From: Rhizobium laguerreae
Lineage (GTDB): Bacteria; Pseudomonadota; Alphaproteobacteria; Rhizobiales; Rhizobiaceae
Reading direction: 5' to 3'
DNA length: 64,000 nucleotides
Assembly: GCF_002008165.1 (NCBI RefSeq)
Contig: NZ_MRDM01000020.1
Span: forward strand, 204,036-268,035
In this document: one piece after another, positions 17,194 through 26,214 of the stretch
Position numbering within the stretch: position 1 is the first letter of the stretch
How the letters are laid out: each line of letters starts with the position of its first letter
Made by a program: the position numbers and the translations under genes
The notes under the pieces: generated by a model
What the model was told of the DNA's origin: nothing
Seen by the model: only the letters and a program-made list of their open reading frames with translations
Database searches by the model: none

Positions 17194-17979
17194 ATGGATT
17201 TCGGCTTGAAGGACAAGACGGCCCTGGTGCTTGGCGCCGGTGGCGGACTGGGCAGCGCGATTGCCGTCAAGCTTGCGCGCGAAGGCGCCAGAATTGCCGC
17301 GGCTGATATCGATCTCGCCGCCGCTGAGAAGACCACGGCTGCGATCGAATCCGAAGGCGGCAAGGCGCTGGCACTGCAATGGGATCTTTCCAATCTCGGT
17401 TCGATCGATGCGCATGTCGCTGCAATCGAGCGCCAGTTCGGACCGGTCGACATCCTCGTCAACAATACCGGCGGTCCGCCGCCGACCACCGTCTCCGGCC
17501 AGGATCCGACGATCTGGAACCAGTATTTCCAGAGCATGGTGCTTTCTGTCATCGCGATTACCGATCGCGTGCTGCCTCAGATGCGGGCGCGCAAATGGGG
17601 ACGCATCGTAACCTCGACCTCGTCGGGCGTGGTCGCGCCGATCCCCAATCTCGGCATCTCCAACGCGCTGCGTCTGTCATTGGTCGGCTGGTCGAAAACG
17701 CTGGCGCGCGAGGTCGGGCGCGACGGCATCACGGTCAACATCGTCCTGCCCGGCCGGATCGCCACCGGCCGCATCACCTTCCTCGACGAGCAGAAGGCCA
17801 AACGCGAAAACCGCTCCATCGATGACGTCGTCACTGAGAGCACCGGCAGCATTCCGCTCGGCCGCTATGGCCGGCCGGAAGAATATGGCAATGTCGTCAC
17901 CTTCCTGGCGAGCGAGCCTGCCTCCTATCTGACCGGATCGGTGATCCGCGTCGATGGCGGCATGATCCAGAGCATCTGA
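17194..17979 (+). CDS. Short-chain dehydrogenase/reductase (SDR), 3-oxoacyl-ACP reductase-like
   Basis: This 261-aa NAD(P)-dependent oxidoreductase has the Rossmann glycine motif GAGGGLGSA (about residue 14), the NNTGGPPP motif near residue 90, and C-terminal EYGNVVTFLASEPASYLTGSVIRVDGG. In the catalytic region the usual YxxxK is not evident: after TSTSSGVVAPIPNLGISNALRLSL the expected Tyr and Lys appear replaced (NLGISNALR). This subgroup is known among SDRs annotated as reductases, but it weakens a standard mechanism. ATG 17194 is 9 nt after GAGGAG and is preferred over the ATG at 17185. The RraA-like gene follows after 27 nt. Confidence 0.88.
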   Translation: MDFGLKDKTALVLGAGGGLGSAIAVKLAREGARIAAADIDLAAAEKTTAAIESEGGKALALQWDLSNLGSIDAHVAAIERQFGPVDILVNNTGGPPPTTVSGQDPTIWNQYFQSMVLSVIAITDRVLPQMRARKWGRIVTSTSSGVVAPIPNLGISNALRLSLVGWSKTLAREVGRDGITVNIVLPGRIATGRITFLDEQKAKRENRSIDDVVTESTGSIPLGRYGRPEEYGNVVTFLASEPASYLTGSVIRVDGGMIQSI

Positions 17980-18006
17980 CAGAAACCGAATTGGAACCGA
18001 ACACCG

Positions 18007-18705
18007 ATGGCCCTCAGCGCTGAAGCGATAGCAATTCTCAAGACCGTCTCGACGGCGACCCTGACGACCGTTCTTCTGAAGAAGGGCCTGCGGAACGTCT
18101 GGATCCGCGGCGCCGTTCCGCTGAAGCCCGGCCAGCCGCGCATCGTCGGCCCGGCCTTCACCCTGCGCTTCGTTCCGGCTCGCGAAGATCTGGCGACGCC
18201 GGCATCCTGGGCCTCGCCGATCTCAACGCGCGCCGCGATCGAAGCGATGCCGGAAGGCTGTGTCGCCGTCGTCGACGCGATGGGCGTTACCGATGCCGGC
18301 ATCTTCGGCGATATCCTCTGCGCCCGCATGCAGAAGAGAGGCGTTGCCGCCCTCGTCACCGACGGCGTCGTACGCGACCTTGCCGGCGTGCTTGACACCA
18401 ACCTGCCGGTCTGGTGCCGTGGCGTCGCAGCACCGCCGTCGGTCGCCGGCCTCATCTTCGTCGCCTGGCAGCAGCCGATCGGCTGCGGCGGCGTGGCTGT
18501 TTTCCCTGACGACATTATCGTCGTCGACCAGGACGGCGCGGTGCTGATCCCAGCCGATCTGCTCGAGGTGGTGCTGGCCGAAGCGCCGGAACAGGAGCGC
18601 ATGGAAGCCTGGATCATGACCAGGATCGATGAGGGCGTACCGCTGCCCGGCCTCTACCCGATGAACGCGGAAACAAAGGCGCTCTACGAGGCCTCGAAGA
18701 AGTAG
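18007..18705 (+). CDS. RraA-like protein / 4-carboxy-4-hydroxy-2-oxoadipate aldolase family
   Basis: This 232-aa protein has the RraA/HMG-aldolase fold. The hallmark is RGVAALVTDGVVRDLAG (about residue 115), with the Arg-Asp pair used by class II pyruvate aldolases, preceded by FGDILCARMQKRG. The family includes regulators of RNase E and aldolases or decarboxylases of hydroxy-oxo acids. In a catabolic setting beside an SDR and a deaminase, an aldolase or decarboxylase role is more likely than RNase E control. A hairpin terminator follows. Confidence 0.85.
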   Translation: MALSAEAIAILKTVSTATLTTVLLKKGLRNVWIRGAVPLKPGQPRIVGPAFTLRFVPAREDLATPASWASPISTRAAIEAMPEGCVAVVDAMGVTDAGIFGDILCARMQKRGVAALVTDGVVRDLAGVLDTNLPVWCRGVAAPPSVAGLIFVAWQQPIGCGGVAVFPDDIIVVDQDGAVLIPADLLEVVLAEAPEQERMEAWIMTRIDEGVPLPGLYPMNAETKALYEASKK

Positions 18706-18729
18706 GCTCCAGGCCAAGCGGATTGAGGA

Positions 18730-18752
18730 GGTCGCGGCTTCGCGGCCCTTTT
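18730..18752 (+). terminator. Rho-independent terminator after the RraA-like gene
   Basis: GGTCGCG (18730-18736) pairs with CGCGGCC (18741-18747, one G-T pair) around a GCTT loop, followed by CTTTT. It lies between the converging RraA-like and amidohydrolase genes. Confidence 0.7.
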
Positions 18753-18766
18753 GCTTTCACCGCACC

Positions 18767-20056
18767 TCAATACCGAGGTGTATAATCCAACCCGCCGTCG
18801 ATCCGTGCCGGGCGTCCGTCGAGGAAAAGCTCGCCGATGCGCGGCGCCGATCTGGCGATGACTTTGCCGCGGCGGATCACCGCCAGCCGGTTGGGTTTCA
18901 GCCTCAGCGCTTCCAGCGTGTCGCTGGCCTGGAGGATGACGAGGTCGGCATTGCATCCCTTTTCGAGGCCGTAGCCTGCAAGTCCCATCGTCTTTGCCGA
19001 GTTGACGGTCAGCGCATCGAAGATCCTCTTCTTGTCGTCGATGCCGGCCATCTGCGCGACATGGATTGCCATATGGCCGACCTCGAGCATGTCGCCCGAT
19101 CCCATCGAATACCAGGGGTCCATGACGCAATCGTGCCCGAAGGAAACATTGAGCCCCGCATCCATCAATTCCCTGACGCGGGTCATGCCGCGGCGTTTCG
19201 GATAGGTGTCGTGCCGGCCCTGCAGCATGATGTTGATCAGCGGATTGGGAATGACGTTGATCTCGGCCTCCGCCATCAGCGGAATAAGCTTGGAAACATA
19301 ATAATTGTCCATCGAATGCATCGAAGTCAGATGCGAGCCGGCGACGCGTCCCTGTAGGCCGAAGCGGATGGTTTCCGCAGCCAGCGTTTCGATATGGCGC
19401 GAGAGCGGATCATCGGTTTCGTCGCAATGGATATCGACAGGCAGACCGCGATCGGCGGCGATGCGGCAGAGCGCCTCGACCGACGCCGTGCCTTCGCCCA
19501 TCGTCCGTTCAAAATGGGGAATGCCGCCGACGATATCGACGCCCATGTCGAGGGCGCGGTTGAGTGCATCAATCGCGCCCGGCGAGCGGTAGTAGCCGTC
19601 CTGGGGGAAGGCGACCAGCTGCAGATCGATATAGGGCGCGATCTTTTCCCGAACCTCGATCAGCGCCTCGACGGTCACAAGCCTGGGATCGCTGGTATCG
19701 ACATGGCTGCGGATGAAGAGCAGCCCTTGCGTCACCGCCAGATCGCAATAGCGCAGCGCGCGATCGACCAGTTCCTCCTTCGTCACGATCGGGCGCAGCT
19801 CTCCCCAGAGCGCGATGCCTTCTAGCAGGGTGCCGGAGACGTTCATGCGCGGCAGGCCGAGCGACAGGGCGGCGTCCATATGGAAATGCGGATCGACGAA
19901 GGGCGGACTGGCCAGCCGGCCGGTTGCGTCGATTTCTTCCCCCGCCTGCGCCGGGAGATTGCGCTCAAGAGCGATGATCTTGCCGCCCTGGATGCCGATA
20001 TCGATACCCTTTCGGCCATCGGGGAGATTTGCATTTCTGACGATCAGATCGAACAT
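18767..20056 (-). CDS. Cytosine deaminase-type amidohydrolase
   Basis: This 429-aa metal-dependent deaminase has the length of E. coli CodA. The metal-binding motifs are in order: DPHFHMDAAL (about residue 58), HCDETDD with the catalytic Glu (about residue 210), SFGHDCVMDPWYSMGSGDML with the final Asp (about residue 310), and NSAKTMGL. It would hydrolyse the exocyclic amine of cytosine, isocytosine or a related ring in the cytosol. ATG is taken at the complement of 20054-20056. It is the last gene of the BMP-type importer operon, 26 nt after the frameshifted permease, which fits a nucleobase or nucleoside substrate. Confidence 0.88.
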   Translation of the reverse strand: MFDLIVRNANLPDGRKGIDIGIQGGKIIALERNLPAQAGEEIDATGRLASPPFVDPHFHMDAALSLGLPRMNVSGTLLEGIALWGELRPIVTKEELVDRALRYCDLAVTQGLLFIRSHVDTSDPRLVTVEALIEVREKIAPYIDLQLVAFPQDGYYRSPGAIDALNRALDMGVDIVGGIPHFERTMGEGTASVEALCRIAADRGLPVDIHCDETDDPLSRHIETLAAETIRFGLQGRVAGSHLTSMHSMDNYYVSKLIPLMAEAEINVIPNPLINIMLQGRHDTYPKRRGMTRVRELMDAGLNVSFGHDCVMDPWYSMGSGDMLEVGHMAIHVAQMAGIDDKKRIFDALTVNSAKTMGLAGYGLEKGCNADLVILQASDTLEALRLKPNRLAVIRRGKVIARSAPRIGELFLDGRPARIDGGLDYTPRY

Positions 20057-20082
20057 CGGAGCCTCATTGGATGTGGGCGGTT

Positions 20083-21026
20083 TCAGCGTTCGCCGCGGCG
20101 ATAGGGCTGCATCAGCGCCTGTGGAACGCGGGCGCGGCGGGCCATGACGGCAAGGGCGGCAATGGAAAGGATATAGGGTGTCATCAGAAACAGCTGATAG
20201 GGCAAAAGCCCGCTCAGCGCGGTTTGCAGCCGAAGCTGAAAGGCATCGAAGAAGGCAAAGAGCAGGGCGCCGAACAGCGCGCGGCCCGGCCGCCAGGAGG
20301 CGAAGACGACAAGCGCGATGCAGATCCAGCCACGCCCCTGCACCATGGTCGGGAAAAAGCTGTTGAACGCCGACAATGTCAGGAAGGCGCCGCCCATTCC
20401 CATCAGCGCGCTTCCTGCGATGACCGCGCCGTAGCGCACTTTCATCGGATTGACGCCCTGGGCCTCCGCCGCATGCGGATTCTCGCCGGTCATGCGGATT
20501 GCAAGCCCCACGGGCGTGCGGAAGATGATGTAGGCCATCAGCAGGGCGATCATGATCGCGAGATAGGTCGGCGCCGTCTGCGTGAGAAGGCTGGCCCGAT
20601 GAAGGGCAATGTCGAGAGACCGGGAATGGTGATCGGCTGGAACGGCACGATGGTGGGCGGAGTATTGGCAAGCGGCACGATCAGCCGGAAGACATAATAG
20701 CTGAAGCTGGAGGCAAAGAGCGTGACGCCGAGACCGGAGACGTGCTGGGAGAGACCGAGCGTCACCGTCAGGCCTGCATGCAGCAGACCGAAGACGCCGC
20801 CGGCGATTGCCGCGATCAACAGGCCGGTCCAGAGATCGGCCCCATGATACACGGAAAGCCAGCCGATCATCGCGCCGAAGGTCATGATGCCCTCGATGCC
20901 GAGATTGAGCACGCCGGCCCGTTCGCAGAGCAAGGCGCCGAGCGTGCCGAAAATCAGCGGCGTGGCGATCCGCAGGATTGCCGCCCAGAGCCCGGCGGAA
21001 GCGATGATGTCGAACAGCTGCATCAT
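20083..21026 (-). pseudogene. ABC transporter permease 2 (BMP/nucleoside-type), frameshifted
   Basis: The coding signal runs in two frames. The N-terminal part (MMQLFDIIASAGLWAAILRI to ITIPGLSTLPFIGPA) reads from 21026 to about 20592. The C-terminal part continues in another frame as LLTQTAPTYLAIMIALLMAY and ends at 20083. The break is at 20589-20590: the minus strand reads GCCTTCTC where GCCCTTCTC would restore GPALLTQT. A single lost C therefore disrupts the gene. Both halves fit a YufQ/NupQ-type permease (FGTLGALLCERAGVLNLGIEG is a family landmark). It is either a real lesion or a sequencing error. Confidence 0.85.
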
Positions 21027-22072
21027 CGCCGGATCCTGTATTGGGTAAAGAACAAGGCAATCAGCATCGTCAGCAGCGACAGCGCCACCGTGACATCGGC
21101 GATATAGGTCGGGATGCCGAGACCCCGGCTCATGCCGTCCGCGCCCACGAACATGGTGGCGGTGAAAATGGCGGCGAAGACGACGCCGAGTGGATTGAGG
21201 TTGGCGAGCATGGCGACGACGATGCCGGCATAGCCGAAGCCCGGCGACAGGTCGGTCGTCACATAACCCTTGACGCCCATCACCTCGATCGCTCCCGCCA
21301 ACCCTGCAAGCCCACCCGAGAGACAGGCGACCTTCACCAACGTTCTGCCGAGTGGAACGCCGGCAAAGACTGCACCGCCGGGATTGAGGCCCGCGGCGCG
21401 CGACTGCACACCGAACACGGTGCGGGACTGGATGAAATGGACGACGACAGCCAGTGCGATCGCGATCGCAAAACCGATATGCAGGCGCGAGCGGGCGATC
21501 AGCTTCGGCAGCATGGCGTGATCGCTGACGGATTGCGACTGCGGCCAGCCGAAGGCCAGCGGATCCTTGAGGATGCCATCGATCAGCATCGAGACGAAGA
21601 GCACGGCGATGAAATTCAGCAGCAGGCTGGTGACGACTTCATCGACCGAGAAGCGCAGCCTGAGCCAGAGCGGGATCAGGATCAGCACCATGCCGGCAAT
21701 GGCGCCGACCAGCAGCAGCAGCGGAATGAGGATAGGGGCGGGAAGATTGCCGAACAGTTTCGAGCTTGCCGCCGCAACGGCGATGGCGCCGAGGTAGAAC
21801 TGGCCCTCAGCACCGATATTCCAGAGCCGCGCCCGGAAAGCGACGGCGGCGGCAAGCCCCGTCAGCATCAGCGGCGTTGCTCGCGTCAGCGTCTCCGTCG
21901 CCGACAGCCGCGAGCCGAAAGCACCGGTCAGGATGCGCCAATAGGCATCGAGCACTGGCGCGCCGGCGATTGATATCAGGATGCCGGCCAACGCCAGCGC
22001 TGCGATCACCGCGATCACAGGCGTGACGATCAGCAGGTAAAGCGGACGGTGCTCGCGGCGCTCAAATCGCAT
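21023..22072 (-). CDS. ABC transporter permease 1 (BMP/nucleoside-type, YufP/NupP-like)
   Basis: This is 349 aa from the ATG complementing 22070-22072, preceded by AGAGG; an alternative start lies 30 nt upstream. Family features are the N-terminal helix (LLIVTPVIAVIAALALAGI), DAYWRILTGAFGS, ATPLMLTGLAAAVAFRARLWNIGAEGQFYLG (around residues 70-100), and the C-terminal GFGYAGIVVAMLANLNPLG. It is one half of the channel; its partner (20083-21026) is frameshifted. Its stop overlaps the partner's start by ATGA, and its start overlaps the ATPase gene by 11 nt. Confidence 0.9.
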   Translation of the reverse strand: MRFERREHRPLYLLIVTPVIAVIAALALAGILISIAGAPVLDAYWRILTGAFGSRLSATETLTRATPLMLTGLAAAVAFRARLWNIGAEGQFYLGAIAVAAASSKLFGNLPAPILIPLLLLVGAIAGMVLILIPLWLRLRFSVDEVVTSLLLNFIAVLFVSMLIDGILKDPLAFGWPQSQSVSDHAMLPKLIARSRLHIGFAIAIALAVVVHFIQSRTVFGVQSRAAGLNPGGAVFAGVPLGRTLVKVACLSGGLAGLAGAIEVMGVKGYVTTDLSPGFGYAGIVVAMLANLNPLGVVFAAIFTATMFVGADGMSRGLGIPTYIADVTVALSLLTMLIALFFTQYRIRR

Positions 22073-23594
22073 GGCCGGCCTCTGGGCTTTCCTGCCATTC
22101 ACCGGCCATCATCAGCCCCAGCCTGCGGGCGTCGGCGTCTTCGGCCGCGACAGGCGGCGACAGGCGGCCGCCGACGATTGCCTGTATGCGATCGGCAAGC
22201 GCGATCACCTCGTCGAGGTCCTCCGAGATCAGCAGCACGGCGGTACCCTGCCGGCGGGCTTCGAGCAGGCGTGCGTACACGGCCGCCACGGCCCCTTCGT
22301 CGAGACCGCGCGCCGGCTGCGCGGCGATCAGGATGCGCGGCCGCCGATGCAAGTTGCGGCCGAGAATGAGCTTTTGCATATTGCCGCCGGAGAGCAGCCG
22401 GGTGCGAATGGCAGGGCCGCCGCCACGGACATCGAAGCCGTCGATAATTTCGCTCGCGAAGGCCATGCCCGCCTTGCGGTTCACGAGACCATGGCGCGAA
22501 AAGGCCGGTGAGGTGATGCGCTCCAGCACGGTGTTTTCCCAGATCGCCATTTCGCCGATCACGCCCTCTTCGTTGCGGTCCTCGGGTATGCGGCCGATGC
22601 CGGCGTCGACAACATCCTCGACACTGAGATTGCCGACGGCTTCGCCAAACAGCATGAGATCGCCGGCACTGCGCGCCAGGATACCGGAGAGAAGATGCGC
22701 CAGCGCCGCCTGGCCATTGCCGGAAACGCCGATGATGCCGAGGATCTCGCCCTGGTGAAGCCGGAAGCTGATCGATTTCAACCGGTCGACGCCGCCGATA
22801 CGCACCGTCACATCGGCCGCTTCAAGGGCAACGGCACCCGGTGTCGACGGCTCGCGCACGGGTCTGGTCACGCGACGCCCGACCATCAGTTCGGCGAGTT
22901 CCGCCTTGCTGCTGTCCGACGCCTTGCGTTCGGCAACCATCTTGCCGCCGCGTAAGACCACGATGCGGTCGGCCGCTGCCATCACCTCGTCGAGCTTGTG
23001 CGAGATGAAGATCAGCGACAGGCCCTGGCGGGCCATTTCCCTCAGCGTCGTGAACAGCCGTTCGGCCTCGATATTGGTCAATACCGCCGTCGGCTCGTCG
23101 AGGATCAGGATGCGGGCGTCGTTGTAGAGCGCCTTGAGGATCTCGACGCGCTGCTGCTCGCCGACCGACAGGTCGCCAAGGCGGGCATCCGGATCGACCT
23201 TGAGGCCGAAGCGCTCGGAAATTGTGAGCAGCTTCTTCCGCGCCGCCGACGTTCCCGAGCGCCAGGACCACAATCTTTCCGTGCCGGTCATGACATTTTC
23301 GAGAACGCTCAGATTGGGTGCGAGCGAAAAATGCTGATGCACCATGCCGACGCCGGCGCGGATCGCCGCACGCGGCTTGCCCTGCGGCACCTCCGCGCCC
23401 TCGATCAGAATGCGGCCGGCATCCGGCATGTAATGGCCGAAAAGGATACTCATCAGCGTAGTCTTGCCGGCACCGTTTTCGCCGAGCAGGGCGACGACCT
23501 CCCCCTTTGCAAGCGTCATGGAGATATCGTCATTGGCGAGATTGTCGCCGAAGCGCTTGCTGACGCCGATAATTTCCAGCACAGGCCCGGTCAT
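22062..23594 (-). CDS. ABC transporter ATP-binding protein, two ABC domains (BMP/nucleoside-type, YufO/NupO-like)
   Basis: This 510-aa protein carries two tandem ABC domains. Domain 1 has Walker A GENGAGKTT (about residue 37), signature LSVGEQQRVEILKAL, and Walker B ILILDEPTAVL. Domain 2 (from about residue 255) has a degenerate Walker A GVSGNGQAAL and signature LLSGGNMQKLILGRNL. This one-good/one-degenerate layout is standard for the family. It starts by ATGA overlap with the amidase stop. It powers import of a nucleoside-like solute. The ATPase reads intact, although two other genes of the operon are damaged. Confidence 0.93.
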   Translation of the reverse strand: MTGPVLEIIGVSKRFGDNLANDDISMTLAKGEVVALLGENGAGKTTLMSILFGHYMPDAGRILIEGAEVPQGKPRAAIRAGVGMVHQHFSLAPNLSVLENVMTGTERLWSWRSGTSAARKKLLTISERFGLKVDPDARLGDLSVGEQQRVEILKALYNDARILILDEPTAVLTNIEAERLFTTLREMARQGLSLIFISHKLDEVMAAADRIVVLRGGKMVAERKASDSSKAELAELMVGRRVTRPVREPSTPGAVALEAADVTVRIGGVDRLKSISFRLHQGEILGIIGVSGNGQAALAHLLSGILARSAGDLMLFGEAVGNLSVEDVVDAGIGRIPEDRNEEGVIGEMAIWENTVLERITSPAFSRHGLVNRKAGMAFASEIIDGFDVRGGGPAIRTRLLSGGNMQKLILGRNLHRRPRILIAAQPARGLDEGAVAAVYARLLEARRQGTAVLLISEDLDEVIALADRIQAIVGGRLSPPVAAEDADARRLGLMMAGEWQESPEAGHAI

Positions 23595-25003
23595 GACGGC
23601 AGTCCTGCGACCGGAAAACGATGCTGCCACCGCCCCTCGGCCTCCAGGCGAGCGGCAAGCGACAGCAGACGCGGCTCGTTCCCCATCGGCGCCATGATCT
23701 GCACCGGCAGCGGCATGGCGTGCTCATCCTGTCCGAAAGGCAGTGTCAAAGCAGGAAAACCCGAAATATTGGCGAAGCAGGCAAGCGGCGCAAATGCCGT
23801 CATCCGCTCGAGATGCAGATCCGTGTTGGCATGATCTGATGGAAAGGAGCCGATCGCAAGAGGCGCGGAGGATAGCATCGGCATGACGATGCAATCGACC
23901 CTATCGAACAGCGCCCAGAGCTTATGGCTCACCAGAACGGCCTCATTCAGCGTGTTCCAGAGCGAAGTCGCTGGAAGCGCCCGTCCGCGTGCGGCGAAGG
24001 CCTGCGTCAGAGGCTCGGCCTTGCTCTCATCAAGTGCCGCCGCCTTGATGAGTGCTGCAAGGTTGACGGAGACGATATCGGCGAAGGCGCGGCCGCCAGC
24101 AGCGACGCTCCATTCGAAGTCGGCCCAGCTCAGCGGAACGATCTCGTGTCCGTCGCCCTCAATTGTACGGGCCGCAGCCTCGACGGCTGCGAGCCGATCA
24201 CCCTCGGTCGGATAGGCCGCTCCGGTATCGACAAGCAGCCCGATCCGCAAACGGCCGTTGTCGCTATCGACGGGGGAGGGGTCAGGAAAGGGTCCTCGCG
24301 ATTTGCCGCTCAGCCTGTCGAAGATCAGCGCCGTATCCCGGACCGAGCGGCAGACGGCGAGTTCGCTCGCAATGCCGGCCAAGTGGTTGCCGAAGGATGG
24401 CCCGCCTGGGATGGCGCCGCGCGTCGGCTTCAGTCCGACGAGGCCACAGCAGGCGGCGGGCACACGGATCGAGCCGCCGGCATCGGTGGCATGGGCAATC
24501 GCGACGATCCCGGCGGCAACCGCTGCCGCCGCCCCGCCGGAGGAGCCGCCCGCGGTTCGTGTCGGATCGAGGGGGTTGCGACAGACGGGCCCGATCGCCG
24601 GTTCGCTGGCGAGCGACAGGCCGAATTCCGGGCTCGTCGTCAGGCCGAACAGGCAGAAACCGGCGTCGCGAAAACGCGAGGCGAGATCGGAATCCGCTTC
24701 GCCGCCCTTTCTCTCGAACAGGCGGGAGCCGGCCGTCACCGGCAACCCGGCGAATGGGCCGCCAAGATCCTTTGCCAAGGTCGGTACACCTGCGAACGGC
24801 CGTACGGCAAAGCGACTGGGCGCGCTCCGCCGCTCCCGGTCGCGGTCCTCTGCCGAAGCGAGACCCATAGCGGCATCGAGATAGGCGATGGCGCCGAGCG
24901 GCTCCTGCCGCGCAGCCGCCTCAAGGGAAGCTTGCATCGCCTCCGCACCGCTCAGGCTGCCACGCCTGATCGCTGCCGCCAGATCCGTCGCATCGCCTTG
25001 CAT
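23591..25003 (-). CDS. Amidase (amidase-signature family)
   Basis: This 470-aa hydrolase has the Ser-cisSer-Lys triad. The Lys is in GVPTLAKDLGG (about residue 68), the cis-Ser and linker in TAGGSSGGAAAAVAAGI (about residue 145), and the nucleophilic Ser in DAGGSIRVPAACCGLVGLKPTRG. The start is the ATG complementing 25001-25003, 8 nt after the binding-protein stop. It cleaves a C-N amide bond of an unknown amide, carbamate or ring-opened pyrimidine in the cytosol. Its position inside the importer operon with a deaminase suggests nucleobase or ureide breakdown (inference). Confidence 0.9.
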   Translation of the reverse strand: MQGDATDLAAAIRRGSLSGAEAMQASLEAAARQEPLGAIAYLDAAMGLASAEDRDRERRSAPSRFAVRPFAGVPTLAKDLGGPFAGLPVTAGSRLFERKGGEADSDLASRFRDAGFCLFGLTTSPEFGLSLASEPAIGPVCRNPLDPTRTAGGSSGGAAAAVAAGIVAIAHATDAGGSIRVPAACCGLVGLKPTRGAIPGGPSFGNHLAGIASELAVCRSVRDTALIFDRLSGKSRGPFPDPSPVDSDNGRLRIGLLVDTGAAYPTEGDRLAAVEAAARTIEGDGHEIVPLSWADFEWSVAAGGRAFADIVSVNLAALIKAAALDESKAEPLTQAFAARGRALPATSLWNTLNEAVLVSHKLWALFDRVDCIVMPMLSSAPLAIGSFPSDHANTDLHLERMTAFAPLACFANISGFPALTLPFGQDEHAMPLPVQIMAPMGNEPRLLSLAARLEAEGRWQHRFPVAGLPS

Positions 25004-25011
25004 CAGCCGAA

Positions 25012-25998
25012 TTACTTCGGCTCGTCCATCATCTTCGCAACTTCGAAGGTGCCGGCCTTGATCTCCGCCCGTTTGGCTTCCATCGCAGCCTCCGCCTCGG
25101 CGGGCGCGACACCCTTCACGAAGACGATATCGCTGCCGCCTTCCTTCATCAGGCCGTAGGACGTGTAGTTCCTGCCGACCGGTTTTCCGGCAGCGACATC
25201 GGCGATCGCAGCGTCCAAGATCGGGCGGAAATATCACATGGCGTTGGCAAACACCGTATCGGGATAACGCGGCGTATAGTCGATCAGCGAGCCGACCGAC
25301 TTGATGCCGCGTTCCTTGGCGGCATCGGCTGTGCCGATACGCTCGCCAAATAGAATGTCGGCGCCGGCGTCGATCTGGGCAAGGCCGGCTTCACGGGCCT
25401 TCGGTGGATCGAAGAAGGTGCCGATGAAGGAGACGAGGTGTTTTGCATCGGGATTGACCGCCTTGACGCCCGCCGCGAACGCATTGATCAGCATGTTGAC
25501 CTCGGGGATCGGAATGGCGCCGACCGACCCGACGACATTCGACTTGGTCATCTTGCCCGCCAGCATGCCGGCGAGATAGGCGCCGTCATGGTTCCAGGTG
25601 CCGAAGACGCCGAAATTATCGCCGGCCTGCTCGCCGCTCGAACCGAGCACAAAAGCGGTGTCGGGATAATCTGCCGCGACCTGCCGGGCCTCTTTCTCCA
25701 CCGCATAAGCCTCGCCAATAATCAGCTTGTTGCCCTGTTCGGCATATTCGCGCATGGCGCGCGGATAATCGGTGCCGGAGACGCCTTCGGAGAAGACATA
25801 TTCAATCACGCCTTCCTTGGCCGCGTCCTGCAGGGCCTTGTGCAGACAGGAGTTCCAGGCATTTTCGACCGGCGACGCATGAATGCCGGCAACCTTTAGC
25901 GGCGCAGCCGCGCGTGCCAGCGGGGCGAAGCCGCTGATCCCAAGCGCGATGCCCGACGCGATCACTGCCCGGCGTGAAATCAGCATTTCTTTGGTCAT
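25012..25998 (-). pseudogene. BMP-family (nucleoside-type) ABC transporter substrate-binding protein with in-frame TGA
   Basis: The full-length frame would be 328 aa: signal peptide with twin Arg (LISRRAVIASGIALGISGF), then KVAGIHASPVENAWNSCLHKAL, VLGSSGEQAGDNFGVFGTW and GTFFDPPKAREAGLAQIDAGADI, all characteristic of BMP/PnrA lipoprotein-like binders. At 25234-25236 (minus strand) a TGA interrupts VFANAM-stop-YFRPILDAAIAD. The downstream 74 residues remain in the same frame and are well conserved. Trp (TGG) is the expected residue, so a single G-to-A change explains it. Truncation removes part of the C-terminal lobe and should inactivate binding. It is a pseudogene, a sequencing error, or rarely a read-through. 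Confidence 0.85.
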
Positions 25999-26214
25999 TG
26001 AATGTTCCCCTTTTTTACCATTTGGTTCAAAAATCATAGTAGCGCCCAAAAATGTGTCAAGCAGCAAATAGGCTTAAAAATCAGGCTGTTCGACCCACAC
26101 TCGCCGCCGGCTCGTCGAGCCGCGGAGACTATGGGCTGGATTTACAAGGTGTTATGTCTTGGCGCGGCGACGTCGGCAGGATATGCAAGGATCATTGGGG
26201 TTGGGGGACATAAA

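Noticed and set aside
25234..25236. TGA in the binding-protein gene as a selenocysteine or programmed read-through codon
   Set aside because: The expected residue is Trp, the family has no selenoproteins, and no hairpin of the needed type follows; mutation or sequencing error is simpler.
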